Notes: generated from the letters alone by a model not told the origin. 64,000 nt of DNA from Xiphias gladius (GCF_016859285.1 NC_053419.1:14411501-14475500), one strand, 5' to 3'. Counted from the first letter of the stretch, positions 35,866 through 58,469 are shown. Program-made: numbers and translations.

Positions 35866-36315
35866 AGGGCTCAGTACGCCACAGCTGAAGTGCTTGACAG
35901 CCTCAAACAGAGTCTAAAACCTCCTCCCACGACACCATCCTGACTTTGGAATTGGGGGAGCTCTGTCCGACAATTTTTGTCACTTTGCAAAACCAGCAAT
36001 CCAACAAGCAACGACCCATTAGAACCTGAGGCAGGGCCTTCAGCTGTCAGGCTCTGTTCCTGTGGAACCTTCCTCCGGTCCGGTCTGTGGAGTCTGGATC
36101 TGGATCTGCCACCTATTGCCCCCATGCTGCTGCTCAACAACCACTGCTACCATTGTTATTATTAGCCCGCCTATTATTGCTATCATTATATTATCTTTCT
36201 TCCCCCGGGGCCCATTTCTGCTCAAGGTTTCTCTCTGTTAAAAGTTTTCCCGAGTCACTGTCGCCCAGTGATTTCTTTTGTTGGAATATTGGGTCTCTGT
36301 AAGTAACATTATAAA
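35866..36315 (+). mobile_element. Dispersed fish repeat, probably a retroelement 3' end
   Basis: I recognise the order of phrases from a widespread fish repeat: GCTTGACAGCCTCAAACAGA near 35891, TCTGTTCCTGTGGAACCTTC near 36054, CTGCTGCT and ATTATTATT patches, AAGGTTTCTCTCTGTTAAAA near 36223, CACTGTCGCCCAGTG near 36256 and GGGTCTCTGTAAGTAACATT near 36291, just before TATAAAA. The copy is diverged and has no open frame. Class (LINE 3' end or derived SINE) is uncertain. Confidence 0.55.
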
Positions 36316-36399
36316 AAATCCAGTTGAAACTTGTGCTGAGAGTTTTTATTTTGTCAAGCAGCGCTGTTTTCCGAGGTCAAAAATGAACCTTTCAAGCTA

Positions 36400-36575
36400 A
36401 ACAAATTCAGATGATCACCAAAGTCAGCAGGATTCATCCTCTAAATGTCTGGAAAAAATTTTATGGCAATCCGTCCAGTAGGTGCCTCGATTCTTCAGTC
36501 TGGACCAAAGCGGTGGACTGACCGAACTAACGCCATCACCACAGTCGCTCTGCTAGCGTGGCTAAACATATCGGT
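36400..36575 (+). mobile_element. Dispersed fish repeat fragment
   Basis: Contains AAAGTCAGCAGGATTCATCC, TTTTATGGCAATCCGTCCAG and CAGTCTGGACCAAAGCGGTG in that order, ending in CTGCTAGCGTGGCTAAA. This is a recognisable high-copy fish repeat with no coding capacity. Confidence 0.6.
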
Positions 36576-36903
36576 ATCAGAGACACTTTGTCATCATGGG
36601 CCAGAAAAAAAGGCCTCGAAACACCTGAGCGGACTTCAAATGATAAGACGTTCCTCAAATTTCAAGAAACTATCTAATCTCCTCCACCTTTAACCATCAT
36701 GGAACAAATGTGCCAGTCAAACAGAGCACAGGGGTCCAACAGAGGGTGTTTCTGTGTAGGAACAGAGGGGCGGAAACACAGGTGCCCTGTGTCAGACCGG
36801 CCTATTAAACAACACACGGGCCCTGAAGGCAGGAAGCTACTATTGACTTGGGGACACCAAGAAAAACACACCTTTCAAAGCGCACACACACATTCAATGC
36901 TGC

Positions 36904-36917
36904 ACACACACACACAC

Positions 36918-36952
<35 letters not shown>
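36904..36952. repeat. (CA)n microsatellite
   Basis: About 49 bp CA with one CG interruption. Confidence 0.95.
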
Positions 36953-36956
<4 letters not shown>

Positions 36957-39900
36957 GGTGGATAAAATCTGCCAGGTATCAGGTACTGCCCTGAGGGAGA
37001 GGGTTGACCTGCAGAGGCCCCAGGGAACCAAACACACAGCTGACAAACAGCTCATTCAACATCACATACGCACTTCGATTATACTGATTTATCTAACTTG
37101 CACACAGTAGATTAGATATTACCGAGTAGTCTAAAGGAAGAATAGATGTAAATAATCAGATATTTGGACTCGATATAGGGGTTAAAACTGATTCCCGAAC
37201 GAGTTGAAAGATCAATTGAGATAAGATGGAGGAGATTAGTTGACAAACATTCTTGCCGGGCCCTTTACATCGCATCAAGCCACGGCGCGGCGACTTTGAG
37301 ATGCCGTCCAGTATGTTTGTCCTGCATCTTAAAAGCCGCTGAGTCTGTGCCCGAGGACTGTTGTCAGAGGCAGCAGTGTATGTGGGAGAGGAGAGGGCAA
37401 AGAGAGGTCATGCATGGAAATGCCCTTAAGCAAGGCACTTGCCTTAAGTCTTTCAACAAGAGGCTCCTTTGCTACAAAAGCCAGCATTTTTAAAAGGGGT
37501 TTGAAGGGTCGGTTATGGTGAAATCTAAAGGGTGATTCATGCTTGGACTGGGTCTGATTAGCAAATAAAACAAAAAGGTCTGGGTTTGAGTCTAGCCACG
37601 AGAAAAGCTATACTAATGAGTGCAGTCTGGGAGGAAAAAGGGTTGGGAAGATGTTTTTCTTCAGTGCCCCCCATCTCTTTGAAATCAAGTTGCAGCAATA
37701 AAAGAATACTTTTTCCACTGAAAAGGAAAATGACATTCACATGTAAACCGAATATATGGAGTGTGTTTGGTTCTTTGCGGTCAGAAAGTACAGGAGTGGT
37801 ACAAGTGGACGCTGGACAAGAGCGGGAGAGAGCAAGAGTGGAGTTAATGTCTCAGAGAAAGAGGCAAATGGAGTCTGAGTGGAAAAACAAAACCCCTGAA
37901 AGGACCACAGAGAGATTTCAAGGGCCCTGGAGGGAGAGAGCAATATCACAACAGCAGCAGTCAAGAGCAAAAGATGGAGACAGACAAACACAGGAGGCGG
38001 AGGACAGAAGAAGACAGTTTTTCAGTAGCCAGAGTTGGAGAAATCCAGTGTTAGTGCTGACAAAAGATAAAAAAAACAAATTAAAAAAAAAACAAGTAGA
38101 GCGTGCAAGGCATCAGCAGCAGATGGAGAATGTGCATCAGGAGGAGCATTGAGTACAGAAAAAAAAAAAAAATCTCAGGGACGAATGTGAGCATCTACAG
38201 TGCAGTTTATGTTTGTTGGCAGTGTTTGTGGTTTATATATTTGCTGAGCATTTCAGAGCTATTGTGGATCTCATGCAATGTTCAAAGCAACACTGCGTGT
38301 GGGGGGGGGGGCAGAAGTGACCTTACGTGTCGGGGTCTTTTTTTGGTGCCCATGCTGGACAAGCCCCTAATGATCACAACTTGAGCTCTTGCCTTTTTAA
38401 TTACCCACCCAGGCCTGACTGAGTCGCACAAAGCTCGAGCATGGGGTGGCGCAGATGGAACAAAAACAGGCCAATTCCTTGGGAAGGATGCACTCTGAAC
38501 CCAGCAGCTAACGCCGCCCCTGCTGCTCCAGCCGGTCATTATTGTTGTTGAAGAGGAGGAGAGAGGTGGCACTCCAAAACAGGGCCACCACCGGCGCCGA
38601 AGTCATGGTCCACAACTCATGTGAGAAGGGTTTCAGTCGAGAGCTTCCTCGGTGACGCCAGCACCAAACAAGCACCTTTAACACAGATTGTGGCCCTGAA
38701 CGTAACACATTATTAAACATTTCCTTTTGATCTGAAAAACAAGAGTTGCTAATGGCGGCCTCTTGCTGAAACATTTCGTCACAGGCCCAAGAGCATGTAG
38801 GTTAGCCAAGATGGCGTCACCTCTCAGCGTGCCAGGCTGCCCCTCCCGTCCCGCTGAAGGTGCTGTGATGGCCCCGGGCCCGTGTCACTCATGTGGCCCA
38901 TCAGTCACCCTCATCTGCAGAATCTGACTTTATCTTAATGAGCCTTTGTTATTCCCGTGATTGAGTGGAGACTGCCTCCATTCAGAGGACAAGTTGAACA
39001 TTATCACACGATCAGATCCCGAGTTTCTCCTGATGGCTGTCAGACCAGGTGGCACAAATCTTAAAGAAATCTACAAGAGGAACAGGGAGCTTCAGGACTA
39101 AAGGAAATGTCCGCTTATCCGGCGCATTCATCCAGTTCGGACACGCAGACAGGACGGTGTGTCCCTGTCTGTGCTCCTCAATGCATTTCCTACTGTCACA
39201 TCACATTCCTGTGTGAGGAATGTGTGTGTTTTGAGGGTGTCTGTGTGTGTTGTGAGTGTTTGGAGGTGTGTGTGTGTGTGTGTGTGTTTTGGGGGGACGG
39301 CAGCTTAATTCCAGATATCCTGCTCTTATTGTCAACCGCCCCAGGTCGACCGCTGCTCAACATGTCACGCTGAAAGAGAACAAAACAGGGCCTGTGCCAC
39401 TGAGAGCGATCACACACACACACACACCCAGGTCTGCTCCACACATCAGTTTAGGGTAACCGCGGTATTGTGATACCATATTAAAGATTCAATAATGTTC
39501 TGTTGAATTATTTTGGACATTCATTTCAAATGTAGACATTCAGTATTTGAAAAAAGTGACTGTAAAAATCATTGTTTTCATACTTTTCTGGGAAAAACAG
39601 TAATTGAATGACCAGTTTTACAGACCACTGCATCTTCAGATGGCTTTAGCTCGAGTTAATCTATCAGTTTCATCAGCCTGCAACACTCTGCGGCGCTGTG
39701 ATTAACATTTTAAATTCCTTTTTCTCATCTGGCTCAGTTTCAGAGTTCTATGGGAAACATGGAGGATTTTATACACAAAAAATATTTTTTGGTTATATTT
39801 TGTTGGTTTACTGTTTTTTTTTTTTTGTCCTCCTTTCGGGTACTGTTGATGTATTTTGTCTTTAGATTATTTAATGGGTCCTATCATGTATGACGCATAA

Positions 39901-40507
39901 TGATGTCAGCATGATATAAGAATGTGGTGTCTAAATGTACCGTCAACTTTTGTCATGTTGGCCACTTTTTTTCCTAGAAAATCCCTTGTCTCATCAAACT
40001 ACAAGAAAAAAGGCTACACACTATAAACGGCCAGATGCGTAATTTGAGCCAGCGGTGGAAATAAACACACACATTCAGAAGTGACAGTTTCCCTGTGTTG
40101 GGATGTTGACAGAAAAGCAGGTTTTAAATTTTTCTGAAAAATGAAAAAAAAAAAAGAGATTTGATCTTAGAGAGTTCAAAAGTGACACAACTGAACAGAA
40201 AACGCTGGTTAAATAATAAAGATTTTTTCTCTTACTCTGCTGAAAAATTAACCACCTTCATTAAATAAGAATAAACAAAATAAAATAAACACATTTCACA
40301 GGGTGAGCACTTTTGCACCAGATACTCTCATTGCTACAGAAAGCTGCTCGTATCTGACGTTCCAGCTCACAAAACCTGTAACTGTGGAGTCAATGTTTGA
40401 ATGACTGGTGTGTGTTGTATCTAAATTTAAAGACAACAACTGAATTACAGACACTTAAACCAGAGGTTTCAGATCGACCAATACTGAATGATAAACACAA
40501 GTAACAT

Positions 40508-40513
40508 TTTATT
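40508..40513 (-). terminator. psd4: psd4 polyadenylation signal (candidate)
   Basis: AATAAA on the minus strand, about 615 bp past the psd4 stop. I saw no earlier canonical signal between it and the stop codon. Confidence 0.45.
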
Positions 40514-41128
40514 TTCCCCAAAGAGGAAAAATATACATAGTATTTTTGAAAACAAACCCTTCATATGAACACAATTTATAACTGTGGCAACAATGTCAAC
40601 AAATCAACTATTTCTGCACAATAATAAAAACAACAAAAGTGCAATTAGGATTCCTTAAAACAAGTTCATAACTGACTGACACAACATCTTATCCCCCACC
40701 ATTCACTTAGACATGACCTGTACTACAGTACCCTCTTGTGGCTTACACTTTAAAAAGGCGCAATTTCTGCCCAAACATTGCAAATGAGACCAATTTTGTA
40801 CTATTTTGACTATTAATACAGACAAAAAAAATTTTTTAAAAACGAATTGATTAGGACCAGAAATTTTGAGTCACTCAACAACAGAATCGGGTTCTCCTCT
40901 CTATCCTGAGAGAGTCTGAGCTTTAGGGATTCCCTGAGGCTCATCTTTAAAAAAGTGCATGAGAAAAAAATGCAGAAAAACAAAACAACTTGCTGAGACA
41001 GGTTTCATATATACAGTAACTTTGATGATTCCCTGTGATCAGTGATAAGTTCCCTGAGCTCGCAGCAGAAATATACAGTATAAATCTGCATTTTCAAATA
41101 GCCATGAACGAGTCGTATAAAACACCTT

Positions 41129-50302
<9,174 letters not shown>

Positions 50303-53300
50303 TAGCGCCTCTCTCGGTCAGTTTCTTTGTGTTGGTTTTTTCTTTTTTTCTTTTTGAGGTTTTTGTGGGTTTTGGTTAAAGATGTTTTGACAGTTAATGT
50401 TGCCTTGCTACAAAATGTCCTCCTCTGCTACATGAAGTTCATTTGGATGTTCCTTTTGTAAGGTTGAATAAATGTGAAATCCTGAGGGTTGTTATAACAT
50501 CCAGCACAGCCATTCACAGATCTGTGACCAAAGAAAGAACCCATTAATGTTCAAAACTATTTAACCACACCCTCATCTTAAGCAACACAAGAAACTATTC
50601 CCTAGAATTATCGGCCAGACACGTGGCTCGAAAACCCTAATGTTTCATGATAACAAAAATCAAGCTGTTCTGTTAAATTAATGCTTCATGAACTATTTGA
50701 ATAGCAAATTTAAAAAAAAAACCTTTTGGGGAACCTTCAGGAGTAACATCTGATAGCTGACAGACAAAAAAAAAAAAGCCATCCATAACACTCTATTATA
50801 TTCATTTGTTGAGTGATAGTGATGAATCAGATATTGTTTTTCTTTACAGTGACTCTGTATTTTTCTGTTAGTTTGTTAGATAGATTAAATTTAAAACTAC
50901 TGAGGACAGCATTTTAAATCACATACATCACTCCAACAAAAATACTCCACACTCACCCAATAAACCAGTTTGGAGAAGGATTTTTCTAGCCCATCCTGAT
51001 CATTTGTCAAATTTCGTGACTTCCTGGCATGGAACTGCAGATGTGCACTGCAAAAGACTTCAAGTGAAATGTCACAAAAGCTTGTAAGCACTTCCTGACC
51101 ACAGACGTAGAGAATCAGCCGAGCAAGTGAGCAAGAGAGACAGAAAGAAAAAGAAGCAGAGAGACAGAGGTGTATGTGCTTGGATTCAGAAGAGAGGCAG
51201 AGGGTGGGAATGAGGGTTGTTTTTTTTTTGGTGAGCAGTTTAACCGTTTACATCCTGTGTTTATCATTTTATCACTGTGCTGCACTGTGACCCTGGCTGA
51301 TGGATAAAGCCGTGTTGAACAAGAGACTAAACTTGTAGTCACTGTGCGCTGTCAATACAAACCAAGGACATCTCTTCTAAAAACACAAAGGCCAGCACGT
51401 TTACAATTAAAACATCAGTCATAATATTTTGTTCTTTTCTGCCTACTTCAATCTTAGGTTTGATCTCACTTGCATCTATCTCGCTCTCTCTCTGTCAAAC
51501 GTGTTTAATTCTGCATTATTCTATTCACGTCAGTCAACCAACATCCGGGACAGACTTTGACCACATTTCCTTTGTGGGTGCTCATTTCTCGGTTCCTGTC
51601 AGGGTGCGCAAAGTGCTACAGTACATATATGAGAGTTAGCAAAGAGAATCCATTGTAAATCAATCACACTGTGTTGGAAACAAAATGAGTGGAGATAGTG
51701 AAACTTTACAAACTGAAAACTGTAAATGCAAAATCGTCTCTTTCGATGTCTTCAAGCAAGAAACTGAATTTCAAAATCATTTGGGGAATTCAAACATTAT
51801 ACAGTACTGATTATAATCTCTTGCTGGACTTTGATAAAATACTGAGTGTTTCACATGATAACACAGTTAATCTTCTGTCTGTTATGGTATCTTTGGTAGC
51901 ATTGTACCTAATAAAAATTATAGCAGAAATGCTCAATTGACTGTGGAGATCTCCAGAGACAATTATCAGCCTCATAATAGGGAAGACAAGAATAAATCAG
52001 GATACTTTCAGGCAAATGTAAAATTACTCAGACAAACAGCAGTCTGCTCTAAACAGAGATTACTAAAACAAGTTGCTAACAATGTGTGGGAAGATTATAC
52101 AGCACGTTGCACTTGAGAGGAGGGTAGGAACATTAAAGGAGAAGTAGAAATATCAAAAAAAACATCCAAAAACAAAATAAAAAGAGAAACACAGCAACTC
52201 TGGGTAAAGTGAAAGCTTTGAACTGACTTGTAAAGAGTTTTAAAGGTTATGACTTATAAAGGTTTGGTTGTGTAATAACAGAATTTGTCTACAGAGGATA
52301 AACACTGCCTAGTATTTCATTCATTACCATCAGTGAACATGGCACAAACGTAAACTTGTACATTTTCAAAACCCAAAGAGCTATCTCATTAGGAGGAATT
52401 TTTTTCAAGTGTGAAGCATGACTTACCCCCTCCAGACTCTTTCGAGCAACATCATATGATCAGCCAGCTTGTGAGGTTTTAAGTCTTGTGGGAGGGAAAG
52501 ACACACCACTGTGCTGTACTGGGTTTATACTGCTATGCCTTCACAGACACGTTCAACCACACTCACACACATACACACAGGCACACAAATACCCCTCAGT
52601 TGATTGTGTCTGAATCTGCTCTGCACAACAAACCAGCCTCACATTGCCCCTTTTAAAGCCAGGCAGTCTCTTCGTCTGTGGTGTCGCATAAAGATGCGTG
52701 CAAGCCACAAGTCCTACTCTGGACCGAGACCTCCTCCTTCTTCTTCATGCTTGATGTCCATTTTGGAGAGATCACGATCAGACTTCCGTCTCCCTCCGTC
52801 CTGCTTGCCTCTTTGCAGATATGGTTGGGGGGGGGGTTTAGAGGAGTGTAAGAAGGAGACAGCTGCTGAGTGGCGACAAAGAGAAAGAGAAGGAACACTG
52901 TGATTGGCAGAAGTGTCAAGAGCCCAGCGACACCTGAGAGGCCTCAGCCCACGCCCACTGCCCTGAAGGCATGCAAGCACACATACATACAGGTCAGGTG
53001 GGGAGAGTGACTCACCAGGAGTAATGTGGTAAAACCAGAAGGTGTCCAAATTCAATGAGCACAAGTCAATAGCTGTGCTTCTTTCTGTTGGTTTATTGGC
53101 CTGTTTTTTTTATTTAGGTTTACCTGTAACAACAAGACTGCACTCTTTTTCATTATTTTTTATTATTTGATATGCTCTAATTATTTAATTTTTACTTTTT
53201 TGAATTTACTTTAAAGATAATAAAAACAGTTTTAGCTCGACTGGTAGTATTTTCATAATTAGCGTTATTCACATGATTTACATCACTTACAAAATCACTA

Positions 53301-53590
53301 TTAGCTTCATTAGCAGCAGCACTTAGCATAATTTTTAGCTAACCTAGTTAAGCATTTTCATATAAATAAAAAATGCACTTGTTAAGGTTGATTCAGTTAG
53401 CTATGACGCACTAACTAGCACACTGACTGGTTATAGAATCCTTAGTTAACTTAGTAATAGTATTGTAACGTCTTTATTTTTAAAATGTTTAGCATTATTA
53501 GCTTTACTATTGATGTAACTAACTGTAAACAGGGTCATTAGCTTGATAAGCGTTCAGATTATCTTTGGTATTAAAACATTAGCATTACAT
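50303..53590. other. psd4 upstream region, no coding exon
   Basis: psd4 should have its promoter and 5' UTR exon(s) here, but I found no CpG island and cannot place them. The stretch holds A/T runs (51220-51229), a run of G at 52826-52835, and GCTAAC/TTAGC-rich AT sequence at 53260-53590. No other gene was recognised. Confidence 0.45.
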
Positions 53591-53724
53591 ATGTATTTAT
53601 GTGAACGTCCTTGCTACTGGTTCTAGTAGTATTATTAATAGTAACCTAGTAGTACTGCTGTTTTTTTGCGGTTTTTCTTTTCGTTATTTAAACGCCATTA
53701 TCCTAGTGGTTACTTGTGTGCACA

Positions 53725-53900
53725 GTGTGACGGTAACGTCTTCCGAGGACCCGGCTAAGCTCGGGTCCCGCTCCACACCGCCGGGGGTGCTGCGGACCAG
53801 AGCGCTATCAGTTAAACAAAAAACAAAACCAGCTTCTCCTCTTCGTCATTTTCCTGCGCCTGTACCTGCTTTGTTTGTTCCGCACACGGCAGCAACGCGG
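53725..53900 (+). promoter_or_regulatory. CpG-rich segment upstream of the zinc-finger gene
   Basis: The stretch is GC- and CpG-rich next to AT-rich DNA and lies just upstream of the start exon of the zinc-finger gene. It probably contains the first exon and promoter. A weak donor-like GACG then GTAACG sits near 53731. Exact boundaries are unknown. Confidence 0.4.
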
Positions 53901-53913
53901 TCGCACACACCCA

Positions 53914-54025
<112 letters not shown>

Positions 54026-54092
54026 ATTACAGGTACTTTCAACCGTGTAAAACCGTGCTGAGTTGTCTACAAGCCCAGTCGCTCGGTCTAAC

Positions 54093-57000
54093 ATGGCCAA
54101 GTCGAACGACCTGAAAATCTTCCTGGAGTCGTCTCTGAATGAAATCTTCAAAGCCACAGTGAGCGACATCCTGGACTCGGTGGACCGGACCCTGTCCGAG
54201 TACCAGGGCACGATACAGAGGATCGAGTCTGAAAACGAGGGCCTGAAGCGGCTGCTGCTTGCACACGAGAGCAGGGAGTCTGCGGCGAGAGGTACGGTTG
54301 TCTGCAGTCGCTAAATACCGGAGGGTGCAGCTTCACCCAGTCACAGACCTTTTGTTCAAGCTTGCCCCGCGGAGTCGCATTTTTGTTTATTTAGACATTA
54401 ATGAAAGGTAGCAGTACCGCAGTAAACAGAAAGCCAGCTGCATTCACATCATTCAAAACGGTTCTGTGCAACTGCTTTGGTCGACTGAAAATTAACTGGT
54501 AACTATTCTGACAATCAATTAATCGTTTCGGTCATTTTTCAAGCAACAGTTGCTGGTTCCAGCTTCTAAAATGTGATGATTTCCAGCTTTTTTTTTTTTT
54601 TGGTCATATCTGAGAGAAGACTGAATATTTTTAGGTTTTGAATACATCACCACGGCCTGTGAGAAATTATAACTACTATTTTTCACAATTTTCTGACATT
54701 TAATAAACAAATAATTGAATAATGAAAATAATGGTTGGTTGGTGCACTAAAATGTTTATGAGGTAGAAGATAGGCCTGGTGATCACTGTGTAATGCAGGA
54801 CTTATTATACTCCAATGTTCCTATCTCATTATCCTGCCTGCACTGATGATTGTAGCACAACATAAGTACTTGTTCCCGCATAAATAAATGTGATAAACAT
54901 TGCTAAACAAATAAGCAAATCTTCAGTACGCACTAATTCACAATATCTGTTTACCTGAAATATAACCTTTAGAATAATAATTTTAATAAACACTTACTTA
55001 TTGATTTTATTATGTAGAAAAACCAACCCACAGACAAAAATATCAAATGATTGTATGCGTGTAAAGAAACACAATTGCCTTAGTATTGCAGCAGATAATA
55101 TTTTGAGAAGCTCCATACTGTTTTTTGTTTTGTTTTTTTTTACATCTTGCCATCTTACATCTTGTGTTTGTTTACAATTATCATCTGGTTACAGCTCCAC
55201 CTGTCAATGTCTTAATATTAAAAAATGGACCAGATGACTGTGTGTAATGTTAAGTAAGTCACTTGTGGTGATGAACCCGGGGACCGTAAACACACAACCC
55301 TGCAGCTCTGTGGAGTGCTTTAGTGTCTTTCAGCTCATTGTTTTTGATTTCTGGCCGGCAGCTCCACTCAGTTCCACCTCATTTCTAGCTGTAACAGTCA
55401 GCTGTTTTCAGGGGCGGAAAAGTTGTGATAAACCCACTTTACGCTACCTGTCTAGCACCAAACCGAGACAGATAAAGTCAGGGACAAGCTGGTGAACATA
55501 TTGGAGCATTTACCAGCTAAAGAGCCAGAAATTTCCTTCGGGATTTAGTGGAGCCAAAAACGGTTAAAAGGAGAGTGAATATTAGAATTACATTTGTCAG
55601 GTGGCCAGAGGCACGACTCAAAATCAATGCTTATGTTGCTCTGTATCTGCTGGATGTGTAAATAAACGGACATAATAACTTAATGTATCAGTGTTTTGAG
55701 CTTGTGACTGCTACCCTCAGTGGCCAAAAAAAAATCAATGAATGCAACTTTAATTTAAAATGATCCTAAGGTCAAGTCAGCTGTTGATTTAACAAGCGAA
55801 TTTGACTGTCCTAAAGTACTGCTGTCAGATAATCAATTATTTTAGTTACAGTTTAGGACATGCATGACTCAAAGACACAGTCTAATATTTTGTTCATTAT
55901 TTTGGCCTTGAATTTTCACAGATATACGTGAACAAGATGCCACACAAAAGTTTTCGACCTCAGAATGGAACAGTCGTCCGGTCAGCTCCACCCAGGGCAT
56001 GTTCAAGATGTCCATATGCAGCAGTGACAAGAAGAGCTGCAGGAGGAAGCATAAAGACAAGATGAGGGAGAGCATATCATCTGCCTCCTTTTTTCTGCAG
56101 ACTAATCATATTGTAGAAAAACCATGTGTGAACGTATCAGAGGTAGGTATGTCCACACAAACCTTGGTATCTGTAAAAGAAGAGCCTGGCCTGGATGAAA
56201 GCGGTGCTATTGACCTCTCCCAGCCTTCATCCCTTCTCAATCTGACAATGAGGCCCGTAAAAAACGAGACCACAGAGGTCGGTTGTGACAGTCAGGATGC
56301 ATATGCACCTCTGCTGCCACCTTCAGGCCCTGAACAAGACTCCAGAGGCAGTGACAGTGACGTTAAAGTCACCATTGTTTCTGACAGCTACATGCAGGAT
56401 GGACAGTTCATTAAGACAGAGGAGGAGGAGCAGAATGGGGTGTTGCAGTATGGGGACAATGACAGTTTGTCTAAGCAGGAGTTGAAGCATGTGTTGAGAT
56501 ATTACCCTGAATCACACAGAGATCCAGAGGGAGCGAGCAGACAGGTTGCGGAGCCAGAAGTAGAGACGCATCATGAAACTGATTCACCCGCTGTTTCTGC
56601 AGAACAGTTTTTGGAGATCCGTGACAACTTCTTGCGCTGTCCCACCTGTCCCAAAACATTTAGTCGAGCCACCTCGCTCAACATCCACATCAAGACTCAC
56701 AGCGGTGAGAAGGTCCACAGCTGCAGCTACTGTGGCAAACGTTTTGGCCGGGCTGACCTCCTCAAATCCCACAAGCGTACCCACACGGGAGAAAGACCCT
56801 ATAGCTGCAACATCTGCAGCAAAACATATGCCCATCCCAGTCAGCTCAGGATACACAAACGCATACACACTGGAGAGAAACCATATTCTTGCTCACACTG
56901 TGGGAAGCGCTTCAATGAGCACAACCAGCTCAAAGTCCACTTGCGGACTCACACCGGGGAGAGGCCTTACAGCTGCCAGGAGTGCGGTAAAACGTTCAGC

Positions 57001-57600
57001 AATGCAGGAAACCTGCGTATACATGAGAGGATCCACACTGGTGAGAAGCCATACTGCTGCGCTCAGTGTGGGAAAAGGTTCAACGGCTTGGGTGACCTCA
57101 AAACACATTACAGGATTCACACTGGAGAAAGGCCCTACAGCTGTGAGCTGTGTAAGAAAACCTTCAGCCAGGCGGGCCACCTCACCATACACATGCGGAT
57201 GCACACAGGAGAGAGACCATACAGCTGCAATGAGTGTGGCAAGAAGTTTACGGTGGCCAGCAGCCTTAAGCTGCACCAGAGGACTCACACAGGAGAGAAG
57301 GAGTACAGCTGCTCGTACTGCAGCAAGAGCTTCAGCAGGTCAGGTCACCTGAAGAGACACGAGCTGGTCCACACCAAAGAGAAGGTGTTCCTCTGCAGCC
57401 AGTGTGGAAAGACCTACACAGACCAGTCCTCCCTTAAAAAGCACTTGAAGATGCACGCTGCCAAGGAGCAGAAGGCTCAGAGCGAGGGAAGCACCAGTGA
57501 GGCCGAAACAAACCCAGTCCGACCTTCAGTCTCTGAGACACTTTCAGACACTGATAGAAATTTGAACCAAATTGTTGCAGCTGAAAAATATAATAGCTGA
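54093..57600 (+). CDS. C2H2 zinc-finger protein, ten fingers
   Basis: Probable nuclear DNA-binding transcription regulator. Coding exons are 54093-54291 and 55922-57600 (GT-AG, phase 1): 1878 nt, 625 residues plus stop. The start AACATGG has good Kozak context and begins [19 protein letters not shown]. This helical N-terminal segment (about 1-55, heptad-like, [12 protein letters not shown]) is the one I associate with fish-type multi-finger proteins. The acidic middle region carries VKEE (151-154) and IKTEEEE, which fit SUMO-acceptor motifs, and AIDLS (162-166), a near match to the CtBP-binding PxDLS motif. Ten C2H2 fingers run without a gap from Cys306 to His578, exactly 28 residues apart, mostly with TGEKP/TGERP linkers; the last two linkers deviate (TGEKEYS, TKEKVFL). 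The Ser/Glu-rich tail is short. No KRAB, SCAN or BTB domain is visible. I cannot name the orthologue. Confidence 0.9.
54495..54745 (-). mobile_element. Second copy of the ATTAATC-type palindromic element
   Basis: Read on the minus strand it shows TGTCAGAAAATTGTGAAAAA, then TATTCAAAACC and GATATGACC, to AGAAGCTGGAACCAGCAACT and AATTGATTGTCAG, in the same order as the copy in pax8 intron 9. It lies in the intron of the zinc-finger gene. Confidence 0.6.
55250..55760 (+). mobile_element. Probable dispersed repeat in the zinc-finger gene intron
   Basis: Phrases such as CTCTGTGGAGTGCTTTAGTG, TTTCTGGCCGGCAGCTCCAC, CTGTATCTGCTGGATGTGTA and GTGGCCAAAAAAAAATCAAT, with ATGAATGCAACTTTAAT at the end, match my recollection of a common fish repeat whose 3' end is GTGGCCAAAA-ATGCAACTTTAA. 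It has no coding capacity. Confidence 0.45.
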
Positions 57601-58428
57601 GATATAAGATCCAGTTACTAGCTTTTTTACAGAGCTTTGAACAACATCTCACAGCCTACATCAGCAGATGGAGCTTGCTTATTTTTTCAGAGATGACAGG
57701 GGGCACTAAACGGGTGAAACAAAAAGGACTCTGGACTAGAGAAGGAAGGAACGACAGACACAGACAGCGGCTGTGTGATGGGTAGCGGATTTGTGCGTTT
57801 GAGAGACCGTCAGACACCAAAACACAACACCGTGGTTTATAATACGATGTATTTTTTCTGCTGGAGCCACAGCGGCCTCATTGAGATGAATGACATCACT
57901 GCACACAGGGCTACGGTCGCTCTGAACACAGTCTAATGCTGCGTTAGATTACTGTGTAACATGAACATTGTATTTCTACTGTTTACTGTGTGATCGTTGT
58001 GAAAAAAGAGCTGCCGCTGTGATCGTTTTTCAGAGTTGTAAAATCCTGTCTGAGAGTGTTACAAATTGCTGTGCAGTGGTTTGGTGTCTGATAAGCCTTT
58101 AAACTCATGTATCTGTTACTCAATCTGGACCTGCATCACATTTCATTGTCTTACTGGTACCTGTAAAAACACACCCCCACCAATGCAGCCCCCTGTGCTG
58201 TTTTAACACAGGGCCAAATATTTGGAAATGTGTATGATTAATTATTTTTATTTTGATCGATTCACTCTAATATTCTCCTTGTAGGCCTCTCTCTCACAGT
58301 GTAAGAGATACAGGCAGAAAAAAAGGACCCTAAAAGAACTTTAAAGGTTGCTGTATGTTACCAAAATGTTGGCTATATGTTTATGAAATGCTTTATAGGA
58401 AGAGAAAAATTATGAAATGCGGTCAGTA

Positions 58429-58443
58429 AATAAATGTAATAAA
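58429..58443 (+). terminator. Zinc-finger gene polyadenylation signals
   Basis: Two overlapping AATAAA hexamers (58429-58434 and 58438-58443) about 830 bp after the stop, followed by GTGTCGG and GTGTGTTAG. The 3' UTR would be about 57601-58465. Confidence 0.7.
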
Positions 58444-58469
58444 TGTGTCGGATTGGAAGAGTGTGTTAG

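Larger units (their letters stand above)
36576..41128. other. Intergenic stretch between pax8 and psd4, part 2
   Basis: No gene recognised. Contents: CA tract 36904-36952, purine-rich open frame 37586-38150 without family similarity, G run 38299-38310, GT tract near 39266-39287 and A-rich sequence 40140-40700. The stretch 38870-39060 looks like a conserved non-coding element (unique, balanced composition, TTTATCTTAATGAG core), by inference only. The psd4 3' UTR probably occupies roughly 40490-41128. Confidence 0.45.

Noticed and set aside
37586-38152. A 188-codon + strand open frame rich in Lys, Glu and Gln.
   Set aside because: It comes from purine-rich DNA, with no recognised domain, no splice support and no codon-bias signal.
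56573-57352. A 259-codon open frame overlapping the zinc-finger exon in another frame.
   Set aside because: It is a shadow of the repeated finger coding sequence; the main frame carries ten intact C2H2 fingers.
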